A stretch of 64,000 bases of DNA from positions 62,001 through 126,000 of the forward strand of contig JAHBXR010000013.1 in the NCBI GenBank assembly GCA_019636335.1, read 5' to 3'. This document shows positions 55,720-64,000 of this stretch, piece by piece. The DNA comes from Pirellulales bacterium. GTDB taxonomy: Bacteria; Planctomycetota; Planctomycetia; Pirellulales; JAEUIK01. Below the pieces are notes generated by a model. That model was given only the letters and a program-made list of their open reading frames with translations, did not search any database and had not been told where the DNA came from. Numbering within the stretch: position 1 is the first letter of the stretch; each line of letters opens with the position of its first letter. Position numbers and translations under genes: made by a program.

Positions 55720-56841
55720 ATGCCGCACGACGAACCACGCACGGGCTCACGGCGCGACTTTCTCACCGGAAAGGGGGCCGTCGATGCGCTGGCGGAGCTG
55801 GTCGACCAGGGGCTCGCCGATACTTCACCGGCCAGCGGTTTGCGCGGACGCGCCGCACCGGCCGAGCCTTACGTCATTCGCTACGGCCGGCGCGCGATGG
55901 CCTGCGAGTTCGAAGTGGTCGTGAATGCCGGCGAGCACGAGCAGGCCACGACCGCCGCGCTGGTGGCGCTCGACCTGGTCGATCAACTGGAAGCACAACT
56001 GACCGTCTATCGCGATACGAGCGAGATCTCGCGCCTCAATCGCGAGGCCGCGCTGGGGTGGATGGCCGTCGAGCCGCGGCTGTTTCGATTGCTGCAGCAG
56101 GCCGCGCGGTTGCACGAGGAGACTGCCGGCGCCTACGACATCACCTCCGGACCCCTTTCCAAGGTTTGGGGCTTCTATCGTCGCGAAGGGGCCATTCCTA
56201 CCGACGAGGCGCTCGCCCAAGCGAGGGAATCGGTCGGCATGCGGCACGTCGAGTTCGATGAAGCGCAGCGAACGCTCCGCTTTACCAGGGCCGGAGTCGA
56301 GTTGAACCTGGGAAGCATCGGCAAAGGCTACGCGCTCGATCGCGCGGCGGCCAGCATGTTTGCCGCTGGGGTGGACCATTTTCTCTGGCACGGGGGTCAG
56401 AGCAGCGTCCTGGCGCGCGGCACGCACGCGGCGCAACCCGTCGACCGGCCCGGCTGGATCGTCGGCCTGCTCGATCCCTTGCATCCCGCGCGGCGCATCG
56501 CTGAAATCGTGCTCCACGATCGAGCGATAGGCACCTCAGGGGCCGGCAGCCAGTTCTTTCGCCACGGGGGGAAACGTTACGGCCACATCCTCGATCCGCG
56601 CACCGGCTGGCCCGCCGAGGGAGTTCTGTCGGCGACCGCCGTGGCCCCGACAGCCGCCGAGGCCGATTCGCTCGCCACGGCCTTCTACGTCATGGGGGTC
56701 GAGGCCACGCGGGCCTATTGCGAATCCCGGCCGCAGATTGGGGCGGTACTCACCTACCAGCCATCGCCGGGGGCCCCGCTGGCATGCGAATCCATCAACC
56801 TGCGCGACGAAGAATTCCGGCGCCTGGACGAAATTGTCTAA
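55720..56841 (+). CDS. apbE: FAD:protein FMN transferase
   Basis: ApbE moves FMN from FAD onto a threonine or serine of target flavoproteins in the periplasm. The 373-residue chain has a twin-arginine-like start (GSRRDFLTGKG), the central ELNLGSIGKGYALDRAAA, and the Mg-binding YGHILDPRTGWPA and TAEADSLATAF. No flavinylated redox target such as NqrC/RnfG is next to it. It starts at ATG 55720. Confidence 0.9.
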   Translation: MPHDEPRTGSRRDFLTGKGAVDALAELVDQGLADTSPASGLRGRAAPAEPYVIRYGRRAMACEFEVVVNAGEHEQATTAALVALDLVDQLEAQLTVYRDTSEISRLNREAALGWMAVEPRLFRLLQQAARLHEETAGAYDITSGPLSKVWGFYRREGAIPTDEALAQARESVGMRHVEFDEAQRTLRFTRAGVELNLGSIGKGYALDRAAASMFAAGVDHFLWHGGQSSVLARGTHAAQPVDRPGWIVGLLDPLHPARRIAEIVLHDRAIGTSGAGSQFFRHGGKRYGHILDPRTGWPAEGVLSATAVAPTAAEADSLATAFYVMGVEATRAYCESRPQIGAVLTYQPSPGAPLACESINLRDEEFRRLDEIV

Positions 56842-57265
56842 GGTGGGCTAATCGATCCCCCTACGTCCGCCGGCCGTAGTAAACCGGACGAGGGTGAACC
56901 GATTCCCATCTTCCCTGTTGTGCGACCGCAGTCGCAGTTGTCCAGTTGGGGAAGAATAGGTAAGTTTTCAGGTTGTTCGGACTAGAGGAAGCAGGCAAGT
57001 AGTGGGGAGCCCTGCGGTTGCACCGACCGCTGCCGGCAGCCTGGGTCATGGTGACCGCGCCTGGCCGGTCGGAGACGTCCTTGCCTCGGGTCCCGCCCAT
57101 TACCCCGCCAAGTCGTTGGTGTTCCGCATATTCCGACTCTAACAGGCAAGGTTCGGCCCACGACCGCCTAAGTTCCGACAGCCTTAAACCGCGGGCGGGG
57201 TTAGAATTGATCTGGTGTCCGTTCCAGGGCGCATCCTTCCGCCGCTCGCACCGTCATCTCCCCTG
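56842..57265. other. 424-bp intergenic region
   Basis: No gene, tRNA or repeat family member was found. It probably holds the DedA promoter and the ApbE terminator, but no strong hairpin with a T-run was recognised. Confidence 0.45.
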
Positions 57266-57985
57266 ATGTTCGATTACCTCTTCGGCAACATTTCCTACTT
57301 CGGCATTGTGGCGGTCCTGCTGCTGAGCGGGATAGGCCTGCCCGTGCCCGAAGAACTGCCCGTCGTCATCGCCGGCGCCGCGAGCGCCTATGGCCAATTG
57401 AATCCTTGGCTGGCCTTTCTTGCCTGCCTGGTGGGGGCCTTGGCCGGCGATTGCCTGCTGTACGCCATCGGCTACCACTTTGGTCACAGCGCGCTCAAAG
57501 ACCATCGCTTCTTCACACGGTTTCTCCGACCCGAGCGCGAAGCACGCGTCGAGCAGATGATTTTGCAGCACGGCCTCAAGGTGCTGATCCTGGCGCGTTT
57601 CATGGTCGGCATCCGCTCGGCCGCCTTTCTCGCCGCGGGCATTCTGCGCTTGCCGTTTCGCCGCTTCATCGTGGTCGATGCCATCTGCGCGACCATCGTC
57701 ATCGGGATCTTCTTTAGCCTCAGCTTCCACTTCGCCCCGCGCATTCACGAGTTGCTCACCTGGATCCGTGGCTTCGGCCTTGGCTTTACGGGCCTCGTCT
57801 TGCTGGTGGTGGCGATCGTCGGTTACGTCTACTACCGTCGTCGGAAGAACCGCATCGCCCGGGTACTCGAACGCCGTGTCAGCCGGAACCTGGCCCGTAG
57901 CGGCGCGAACGGCCTGGTAACGCCAGACGGCGCCAAGAACGAGGCCCCCGCCGATACGCTCGACGACGAAAAGTCGGTCGCCTGA
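57266..57985 (+). CDS. DedA/SNARE-associated family membrane protein
   Basis: The 239-residue protein has the DedA plan: PVPEELPVVIAGAASAYG near residue 28, then a re-entrant region, the ARFMVGIRSAAFLAAGILRLPFRRF block (containing the conserved R-x3-G/R motif) and a last TM helix (FGLGFTGLVLLVVAIVGYVYY). The C-terminus is a charged tail of ~35 residues. DedA proteins act in lipid-carrier (undecaprenyl phosphate) or phospholipid flipping. The start is ATG 57266; a GTG at 57215 would add 17 residues. Confidence 0.87.
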   Translation: MFDYLFGNISYFGIVAVLLLSGIGLPVPEELPVVIAGAASAYGQLNPWLAFLACLVGALAGDCLLYAIGYHFGHSALKDHRFFTRFLRPEREARVEQMILQHGLKVLILARFMVGIRSAAFLAAGILRLPFRRFIVVDAICATIVIGIFFSLSFHFAPRIHELLTWIRGFGLGFTGLVLLVVAIVGYVYYRRRKNRIARVLERRVSRNLARSGANGLVTPDGAKNEAPADTLDDEKSVA

Positions 57986-58167
57986 ACCGACGGGACGCTC
58001 GAGCCGGGGGAACTTCGGCGATCCGATTCGCCGCCAGCGGGGTTAGCAACTTAGGGACGTGCGGACGTGCGAGCCGGACGATTTTTGTTCGCCGCGGTGG
58101 GAGCCGCTTGGTAAATTAAAACTGGCCACTAAGCTGCCTCCAGCTCAGAACTTGGAAGAGGAGTAGC

Positions 58168-60201
58168 ATGCCCGAGCTTGCGCCCCCATCGACCCAGGCA
58201 GCCTCTGCGCCCACGGTGCAGCCGGCGGCGGTCGAAGATCTGCGCGCAGCCGGCGGCCGCTTCTCCGGGCTGCTCTCGCAACTCACGACCCTTTCGGCGA
58301 ATCGCACGTTGCTTTGGGCCGTGCTCATCAGCCTGGGACTCCATTTCGTGCTGCTGGCGGCCTTCGGCCAGATCGAGTTCGCGGCCATTCCCACGGTCGT
58401 CCTGCGCGAGATCGAGGCCCTCGTCGATCAGCCCGAGCGATTTGAGCCGCTCGACAACTTTCCCGAACAACTCGAGATCGCCACCCCCAGCGAGATGATT
58501 AGCGAATCGGTTTTCGCCTCGGTCGGGGGCGCGTCGAGCAGCGCCATGCCCAGCTCAGTCGGGGGAGGCGGAGGTGGCGGCAGCTTCAGCAGCTCGATCG
58601 TCGGCCCCCAGATTGCGCTCTCGAGCGCCCTGCCCACCACCGGCTCGGGCGGACCTTCGCTCGAGATCATGGCCCCCGAGCAGATCCGCGGCATCGAGCT
58701 CGACAAGGTGCTCGTCAGCCACGGCACCGTCGGCGGAGAAGTCGCGTCCGTCGAAGGGGCCGTCGATCGCCTCACGCGCGAGATCGCGCTGAATCTCGAA
58801 CAGAGCAACGTGCTCGTCATCTGGCTGATGGATGCCTCGATCAGTCTCGTCGACGAGCGCGAGGCGGTCGCCGACCGCTTGAAGCGCGTCTATCGCGAAA
58901 TCGACGAGCTGGGTTCTCTCTCCGCGGGCGCGCTGTTGAGCACCGTCGCCTCGTTCGGCCAGAACTCGGCCACGCTCGTGCCACCCACGGGCGATGGCGA
59001 CAAGATCGTCGACGCGATCCGTTCGGTGCCGATCGATGACTCGGGGCAAGAGAACGTCTTCTCGGCCGTCATCGCGTCGGTCGATCAGTACAAGGCCCTC
59101 CGCTCGCGTGAAAAACGCAAGCTGATGGTCGTCATCTGGACCGACGAGTCGGGGGACGACATGGCCCGGCTCGAAGAGGCGATCAATATCTGCCAGCGGC
59201 TGACGGTACCGGTCTTTGCCGTCGGTCCCTCGGCCATGTTCGGCCGCGAGGTCGGCACGCAGGAATACCGCGATCCCGAGGATGGCCAGGTCTATCAGCT
59301 ACCGGTCGACCGCGGTCCCGACACGGCCCGGCCCGAGCTGTTGAAATTGCCCTACTGGTTCAATGGTCCGCAGCACGACAACCTGCGGGCCGGCGTGGGC
59401 CCCTACGCCCTGACGCGCCTCGCCACGGAAACCGGCGGCGCCTACTTCATCAGCGAAAGCAAGGCGGACGGTTCCCGCTTCCGACTGGCCGATCTGCGCC
59501 GCTATATGCCGGCCTACACCTCGGCCAACGAGTACACCAAAGGGGTCAAGCAGAGCAAAGTTCGCCAGGCGGTCCTCTCGGCGGTCGACATCACCCATCA
59601 GCGAGATCTGAAGGGAACGCCCACTCTGTCGTTTGCCCCCACGGGCGACAACTTTCAGCAGCAGCTTCGCGAAGCGCAAGAATCGGTCGCCTACGACCTG
59701 TTGACGATCGAACGGGCGCTCGCCCCCTTTGGCAACAAGGGGATGGAGCAGGAGTATTCGCAAGAGGTCTCTCCCCGCTGGCAGGCCTGGTACGACCTGA
59801 CGCTGGGCCGCCTGCTGGCGATGCAGGTTCGTTGCCACGAATTCAACTGGGCCTGCGCCGTCATGAAGGGAAAAGGCTCCGACTTCGTCGATCAGAAGTC
59901 GAATCGCTGGGAGTTCGTCCCCGACGAGAAGATCAACTTCGGCAGTGTCTCGGAGCGCGCCGCCGCCGAGGCCACGCGTCTGCTCAAGCGTGCGGTGGAA
60001 AACAACCCCGGCACCCCCTGGGCTTTATTGGCCCAGCGCGAGTTGGAAAAACCGTTCGGCTTCCGCGTGGAAGAGGGCTACGTGCCACCTCCCCCCGCAA
60101 TGAATACGCCCAACGCGAACAATCCACCCCCGCCGGGCATCCGCGTCGAGCAGCCCCGCATGATCCCGCGCAAGACGGCCGACCAGTTGCCCAAGCTCTA
60201 A
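58168..60201 (+). CDS. VWA-domain protein with N-terminal membrane anchor
   Basis: The 677-residue protein has one TM helix (residues ~48-67), a glycine/serine-rich linker (GGGGGGGSFSSS near 131) and a VWA domain whose metal-ion site is intact: D222-A-S-I-S with the DESGDD loop later. The C-terminal ~150 residues are proline-rich and end in a basic tail. VWA proteins usually mediate protein-protein contacts. ATG 58168 follows GAGGAG. The next gene is a separate propeller protein on the same strand. Confidence 0.8.
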   Translation: MPELAPPSTQAASAPTVQPAAVEDLRAAGGRFSGLLSQLTTLSANRTLLWAVLISLGLHFVLLAAFGQIEFAAIPTVVLREIEALVDQPERFEPLDNFPEQLEIATPSEMISESVFASVGGASSSAMPSSVGGGGGGGSFSSSIVGPQIALSSALPTTGSGGPSLEIMAPEQIRGIELDKVLVSHGTVGGEVASVEGAVDRLTREIALNLEQSNVLVIWLMDASISLVDEREAVADRLKRVYREIDELGSLSAGALLSTVASFGQNSATLVPPTGDGDKIVDAIRSVPIDDSGQENVFSAVIASVDQYKALRSREKRKLMVVIWTDESGDDMARLEEAINICQRLTVPVFAVGPSAMFGREVGTQEYRDPEDGQVYQLPVDRGPDTARPELLKLPYWFNGPQHDNLRAGVGPYALTRLATETGGAYFISESKADGSRFRLADLRRYMPAYTSANEYTKGVKQSKVRQAVLSAVDITHQRDLKGTPTLSFAPTGDNFQQQLREAQESVAYDLLTIERALAPFGNKGMEQEYSQEVSPRWQAWYDLTLGRLLAMQVRCHEFNWACAVMKGKGSDFVDQKSNRWEFVPDEKINFGSVSERAAAEATRLLKRAVENNPGTPWALLAQRELEKPFGFRVEEGYVPPPPAMNTPNANNPPPPGIRVEQPRMIPRKTADQLPKL

Positions 60202-60346
60202 ACGGCCGGGCAGCGCCATCCACCACACGGTCATTTTCCCGGGCCCCACTCGTCGATTAGAATCGCGGTGTCGCCACCTGGCGGGGTCGTGATCCATCGT
60301 GAGATCCCCCCTGCTCCTGCCGCGTACCGCATTGCGAGATTCCCCC

Positions 60347-61618
60347 ATGAAGGCCCGTCTCGTTCGCTTGTTTCTACTCGCGTTGTTGCTGGTCTTGCTC
60401 CACACCGAGCACGCTTCGGCCGACCATTGGCCCCAAATGCGCGGACCGCACGGCACCTGCGCGACCGAGGCACACGACCTGCCCGTCGAATTCGGCAAGG
60501 AGAAGAACCTGCTATGGCGAGTCGAGATGCCCGGCCATAGTGCGGCCACGCCAGCCGTCTGGGGCGATTACATCTTCACCGTCACGCCCGAGGGAGAAGA
60601 GGTCTATCTTGTGGCCCTCGATCTGGCGGGGCAGGAACGCTGGCGGCGCAAGGTCGGCACCGGCAACCGCAAGCTCGGCTTCAATGGCAAGAACAACTTT
60701 GCCACTCCCAGCCCCGCCACCGACGGCGAGCACGTCTGGCTTCTCGTGGGGACGGGCGAACTGCACTGCTTCGACATGGACGGCGCGCCGGTTTGGAGCG
60801 TCAACCTGAACGACCTCTTCGGCAAGTACGACACGCTCTTCGGCTTCGGCTTCACGCCGCTCTTGTGGCAGGATTCGCTCTTTGTGCCCTACCTGCACCA
60901 GGGCACGTCGCTCGTCGCGGCGCTCGACAAGCGCACCGGCGAGGTGCGGTGGAAGACCGGCCGCACGACCGACGCCAAGGACGAGTCGAAGGACGCCTAT
61001 AGCAGCCCCTGCATCCTCACGTATCCCGATCGGGCCGAAGTGGTCATCTGCGGCGCCGATCTGGCGAATGCCTACGACGCCGCCACGGGCGAGGAGATCT
61101 GGCGCCACGGCGATATCAATCCCACGGACAACAACACGCTGCGGATCGTGGTCTCGCCCGTCACCGATGGCCAGCGCATCTACGTGTCGAGCGCCAAGCG
61201 CGGACCGGTCCACGCGATCAAGCCGGGCGGATCGGGGGATGTCACGGCGACGCACCATCTTTGGACGCGCACGGAAGACACCCCAGACGTGCCCACGCCC
61301 GCCGTGGCCGACGGTTTATTCTACATGCTGCGCGAGAACGGCGTGCTCAGCGTGCTCGATGCCGCCACGGGCGAGCAATGCTACTCCGAGCGTGTGGCCA
61401 GCCGCGCAGGCGCGTTCAGCCCCAGTCCCGTCGTGGCCGACGGCAAAGTCTACCTGGCCAGCGAAGGGGGCATCCTTGCCGTCGTCGCCGCGGGCCGCAC
61501 GTTCGACAAACTCGCCGAAAACGATCTCGGCGAAATGATGATGGCCACGCCGGCGATCGTCGGCGATCGCATCTACGTACGTACGGAAAAGGCGCTCTAC
61601 TGCTTCCAGAAGCAATAG
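60347..61618 (+). CDS. Secreted PQQ-like beta-propeller protein
   Basis: The 423-residue protein has a signal peptide (LVRLFLLALLLVLLHTEHASA) and propeller repeats of the quinoprotein/PQQ-like type: AATPAVWGDYIFTVTPEGEE, YLVALDLAGQERWRRKVG, YDAATGEEIWRHG and the like, each with an A-x-D-x-x-G-x-x-W-style closing. No quinone-binding residue set is evident, so it is probably a binding or scaffold propeller. It is the second gene of a pair with the VWA protein, 145 bp apart. Confidence 0.78.
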   Translation: MKARLVRLFLLALLLVLLHTEHASADHWPQMRGPHGTCATEAHDLPVEFGKEKNLLWRVEMPGHSAATPAVWGDYIFTVTPEGEEVYLVALDLAGQERWRRKVGTGNRKLGFNGKNNFATPSPATDGEHVWLLVGTGELHCFDMDGAPVWSVNLNDLFGKYDTLFGFGFTPLLWQDSLFVPYLHQGTSLVAALDKRTGEVRWKTGRTTDAKDESKDAYSSPCILTYPDRAEVVICGADLANAYDAATGEEIWRHGDINPTDNNTLRIVVSPVTDGQRIYVSSAKRGPVHAIKPGGSGDVTATHHLWTRTEDTPDVPTPAVADGLFYMLRENGVLSVLDAATGEQCYSERVASRAGAFSPSPVVADGKVYLASEGGILAVVAAGRTFDKLAENDLGEMMMATPAIVGDRIYVRTEKALYCFQKQ

Positions 61619-61710
61619 TCCGCTCGTCGCTTCCGATCTTCCGCGCACGAATCGCCTGGCCCACGCATTTCTCTTGCGACGCTTTGCGCCTCTCGCATAA
61701 GATGGGGGGC

Positions 61711-62754
61711 ATGCAGCATCGCTCGAACATTTGCCGGTGCGTGTGGGCAATTCTTGCGGTCGCGGTGTTCCTCTCGAACGCCCCAGAGGCCGCCGCTCAG
61801 AAGCTCTCGATGAACGAGAACCTGAGCAAGCAGCTTGGCCGCGTTCAGCTTCTCGTTGCCGGTGGGCGCATCGTGGCCCAGGCGCCGCAACTCGGCGGCC
61901 GCATCACGTCGAACTCGACGAACGAGGATCGCAGCGAGCGGCTCACGATCGAGTTCACCGGCACGCAGCCTACCTTCGAGTACGAGCTCACCACGGCGAC
62001 CGAGCAGATTCTTGCGCAGGTGCATCAAGGGGAACGCATCACGCTCCGCCGCCTGCCGCGCAGCAATGCCTCGGAGATCGAGCCGATGTCGTTCGTGCAA
62101 GAGATCGGCACGAGTCTCGAGCTGAGGATCGGCGCCGACGGCCAGGAACGGGTCCATCGCTCCACGTCGCTGTGGTACCTGCTGATGGACGAGCCCGACG
62201 CTTGTCGCGAGCATCTGGTGCCGCTGCTCGAGATGCTGCGTCCCGACTGGCGTTTGATGCAGACAGCGCAGGAAATTGAAGAGGGCATGATTCGCGCCGC
62301 GCAGTCGCCGTCACGCACGAATCGCGAGCAATGGAGCCAACTCGTCGCCCAGTTGGGAAGCGACGCCTTCGCCGAGCGTCGCGCCGCCGACCGCTTGTTG
62401 CGTCAAGTCGGGCAGGCGATCATTCCCTACCTCGATAGTCTCGATTCGGGCAGGCTCGATGCCGAGCAGCGCTTTCGCATTCGACGCATCGTGGGGGACC
62501 TGGCCAACGACGAAGCCGAGGATCTGCCCGCCCGCGTCATGCAATCGGCCGCGGCCGATCCTCGCGCCTGGCTGACGTTGCTCGACCGTCCCGACGAATC
62601 GCTGCGGCGTTTGGCGCTCGCTCAGATGCAAGAGTTGCTTGGCGAGCCGCTCGAGTTCGACCCTGCCGGCGAGGTCGCCCAGCGCGACGAACAGATCGCG
62701 CAGCTTCGCACCCGATTCGAACGCCCCTCCCCCTCGGCAGGCCGCGCGCTCTGA
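61711..62754 (+). CDS. Secreted protein of unknown function
   Basis: The 347-residue product has a signal peptide (residues ~8-28, ending EAAAQ). The mature chain is beta-rich early (RVQLLVAGGRIVAQAPQLGG) then strongly helical and charged. No family is recognised. Two in-frame ATGs at 61702 and 61711 are possible starts; the second is chosen. The heptamer repeat copy 5 overlaps its stop codon. Confidence 0.6.
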   Translation: MQHRSNICRCVWAILAVAVFLSNAPEAAAQKLSMNENLSKQLGRVQLLVAGGRIVAQAPQLGGRITSNSTNEDRSERLTIEFTGTQPTFEYELTTATEQILAQVHQGERITLRRLPRSNASEIEPMSFVQEIGTSLELRIGADGQERVHRSTSLWYLLMDEPDACREHLVPLLEMLRPDWRLMQTAQEIEEGMIRAAQSPSRTNREQWSQLVAQLGSDAFAERRAADRLLRQVGQAIIPYLDSLDSGRLDAEQRFRIRRIVGDLANDEAEDLPARVMQSAAADPRAWLTLLDRPDESLRRLALAQMQELLGEPLEFDPAGEVAQRDEQIAQLRTRFERPSPSAGRAL

Positions 62755-62774
62755 CCACTAGCCACTGCCCCCCC
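62751..62774. repeat. Heptamer repeat (copy 5)
   Basis: CTGACCACTAGCCACTGCCCC lies across the stop codon of the preceding gene, a diverged heptamer pair. Confidence 0.5.
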
Positions 62775-62786
62775 GTCGCGCCGCCG

Positions 62787-63473
62787 CTACTCGCGCGGCA
62801 ATTCTTTCAGATAGACGTTCTTGAAATAGAGCGTCGAGCCGTGGCTCTGCAGCTCGATCTGGCCGGTGGGATAGATCGGCTTGTCCCGTTCCCAGTAGTT
62901 TTCCATGGGCACTTCATCGACCACCAACTGGTCGTTGAGCTTCACGGTGACGCGATCTCCCACCATCTTGATGTAGAAGGTGTTCCATTCGCCCACCGGT
63001 CGGTCGGCGACCACGCTCGGCTTCGAGGGATGCTTCTGATTGTTGTACAGACCGCCCGAGCCGACCGGATCGTCCCAGATCTGCACCTGCGGCGAGCCAC
63101 GCAGGTAGATGCCGCTATCACCCTTGGGCTCGATTTTCCAATCGACCCACATTTCGAAGTCGCCGTAATCCTTCGTCGTGCAGAGCGAGTGACCGTGCCC
63201 GTCGAAGACCAGCATGCCGTCCGACACGCTCCAATGGGCCCGCATCTTTTCGTCGGCCCCCTTCTGCAGGTCTTCTAACTGCTCGGGCGTCAGCTTGGCC
63301 CGCTCGACCGGGTCGAGCACTAGCCCCTTCCAGCCCGACAGGTCTTTGCCGTTGAACAAAGCCACGAACCCCTCCGGGGGTGCGTTGTCGGCACGCTGAT
63401 CGTCGGCCAGCGAGGAGCTCGCGGAAAGAATCAGTCCCAGTAACAACGAACTCGCGGCCAGCCGAGCATTCAT
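62787..63473 (-). CDS. Secreted DUF1080 protein (3-keto-disaccharide hydrolase family)
   Basis: The 228-residue protein has a signal peptide (residues 1-23) and the DUF1080 lectin-like fold: FVALFNGKDLSGWKG at the start, then DFEMWVDWKIEPKGDSGIYLRG and EWNTFYIKMVGDRVTVKLND, ending GQIELQSHGSTLYFKNVYLKEL. Some relatives cleave 3-keto-disaccharides, but most planctomycete copies are untested. It is convergent with the preceding gene (32 bp apart). Confidence 0.9.
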   Translation of the reverse strand: MNARLAASSLLLGLILSASSSLADDQRADNAPPEGFVALFNGKDLSGWKGLVLDPVERAKLTPEQLEDLQKGADEKMRAHWSVSDGMLVFDGHGHSLCTTKDYGDFEMWVDWKIEPKGDSGIYLRGSPQVQIWDDPVGSGGLYNNQKHPSKPSVVADRPVGEWNTFYIKMVGDRVTVKLNDQLVVDEVPMENYWERDKPIYPTGQIELQSHGSTLYFKNVYLKELPRE

Positions 63474-63895
63474 GGGGTAATCTCGGGGGAATTGGTGAGG
63501 CAGGAAAAGCAGGGGATAGCGGAGCGTGACAGCGTCGCCGGCGCCGAACAGAAAACGGCCCCGAACGACCGCACGTCATCGTAAACGGCGCAAACAGGCG
63601 AAGCAAGCAAGCGACTATCTCCGGAAGCGATCCCTTCGTCGGGTCGCTTCGGGGGGGAATTCTGCCACTTTTTCCCTGATCGGGTCTCTTCGGCTGTGAA
63701 CTCGGCTTGTGGCGTGGGGGGCGTTTGAGTATCTCTACCCGCCCCTGGAGTGGCCGCCGGCCATTCGGCCAGCCTTTCGCAGGCAGCATCACCCCAGGAC
63801 GCGGCGACCTCGGTCGTTCGCCACCCTTCGACACTCACGTCTTCGCTCGTCGCAGTCACCTGTTGAGTCACCGCAGCCGCACGGAACACGTGTTG
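63474..63895. other. 422-bp intergenic region
   Basis: No convincing gene here. It holds a hairpin around 63621-63651 (GAAGCGA/TCGCTTC). A minus-strand frame of 157 residues spans most of it but has no family pattern or ribosome site and is not called. Confidence 0.4.
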
Positions 63896-64000
63896 ATGGC
63901 CCTCCTCCGTCCAGCAACGCCCTACGGCACCAGAAAACACCATGCCGGCGCCCCTCGTCTGCGCGCGGTGCTCTGGATGATCTGCGGAATCATTCTGGCA
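63896..64000 (+). CDS. Possible membrane protein, cut by the right edge
   Basis: From ATG 63896 a frame stays open to the window end, 35 codons. It has a basic N-terminus (GTRKHHAGAPRLR) followed by a hydrophobic stretch (AVLWMICGIILA) like a first transmembrane helix. Ribosome site weak. Real but partial, or chance; confidence low. Confidence 0.35.
   Translation, partial: MALLRPATPYGTRKHHAGAPRLRAVLWMICGIILA

Noticed and set aside
63470-63943. 157-residue minus-strand ORF
   Set aside because: No ribosome site, no family pattern, and the composition is that of non-coding DNA.

Overview
This 64 kb window is GC-rich chromosomal DNA, and the gene content points to a planctomycete of the Pirellulales type. 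The clues are a diderm envelope set (skp, lpxC, lpxA), many secreted proteins of families expanded in Planctomycetota (DUF1080, DUF6807/PmoA-like, DUF6786-like, c-type cytochrome-like proteins, a VWA protein, a PQQ-like propeller protein), a DUF1015 protein, and GCGAGGGA-type dispersed repeats. This placement is inference from gene content; there is no 16S rRNA in the window.

Layout. 1-3571: purA (cut by the left edge) and an APC-type permease, both minus. 3854-7280: FKBP isomerase, sodium:solute symporter and a sialidase-like secreted protein, plus. 7294-11724: a minus cluster of M48 protease, methyltransferase, DUF6786-like protein and a CX4CH protein. 11895-15673: a plus run of a small beta-rich protein, acylphosphatase, an ABC-2 permease and an ABC exporter whose nucleotide-binding motifs are all degenerate. 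15787-19547: a minus envelope cluster (skp, lpxC, lpxA and a Gfo/Idh/MocA oxidoreductase overlapping lpxA). 19788-23876: PilZ protein, ilvB, tRNA-Pro and a patch of gene fragments followed by a SET-domain gene. 23977-26034: parA, parB and parS-like sites. 26257-30046: DUF1015 protein, ahcY and trpF, minus. 30267-35958: an exopolysaccharide-type cluster (Wzz-like, ExeA-like ATPase, CpsD-like protein lacking its P-loop lysine, sugar-nucleotide epimerase). 36035-38782: apt, nitrilase-family hydrolase and a DUF6807 protein, minus. 39192-43287: a molybdenum-hydroxylase operon with a Tat-exported small subunit that lacks two Fe-S cysteines, then a small Cys-rich protein. 43379-48675: a group-2 sigma factor, rpsA and glmS. 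48709-63473: mostly secreted or lipid-anchored proteins, a ClpP-like protein without its triad Asp, ApbE, a DedA protein, a VWA protein, a propeller protein and a DUF1080 protein. A CDS runs off the right edge.

Three dispersed repeat families thread through the intergenic spaces. The first is a nested palindromic element with five copies, each at the 3' end of a gene. The second is a MITE-like element with about 22 bp terminal inverted repeats (two copies). The third is a heptamer repeat (TGACCAC/TGACCCC) with five loci.

The most unusual features are the enzymes that keep their fold but have lost key residues: the ABC exporter, the CpsD-like protein, the [2Fe-2S] subunit and the ClpP-like protein. 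The next most unusual are the REP-like 3'-end repeats and the fragment/SET-domain patch beside tRNA-Pro.
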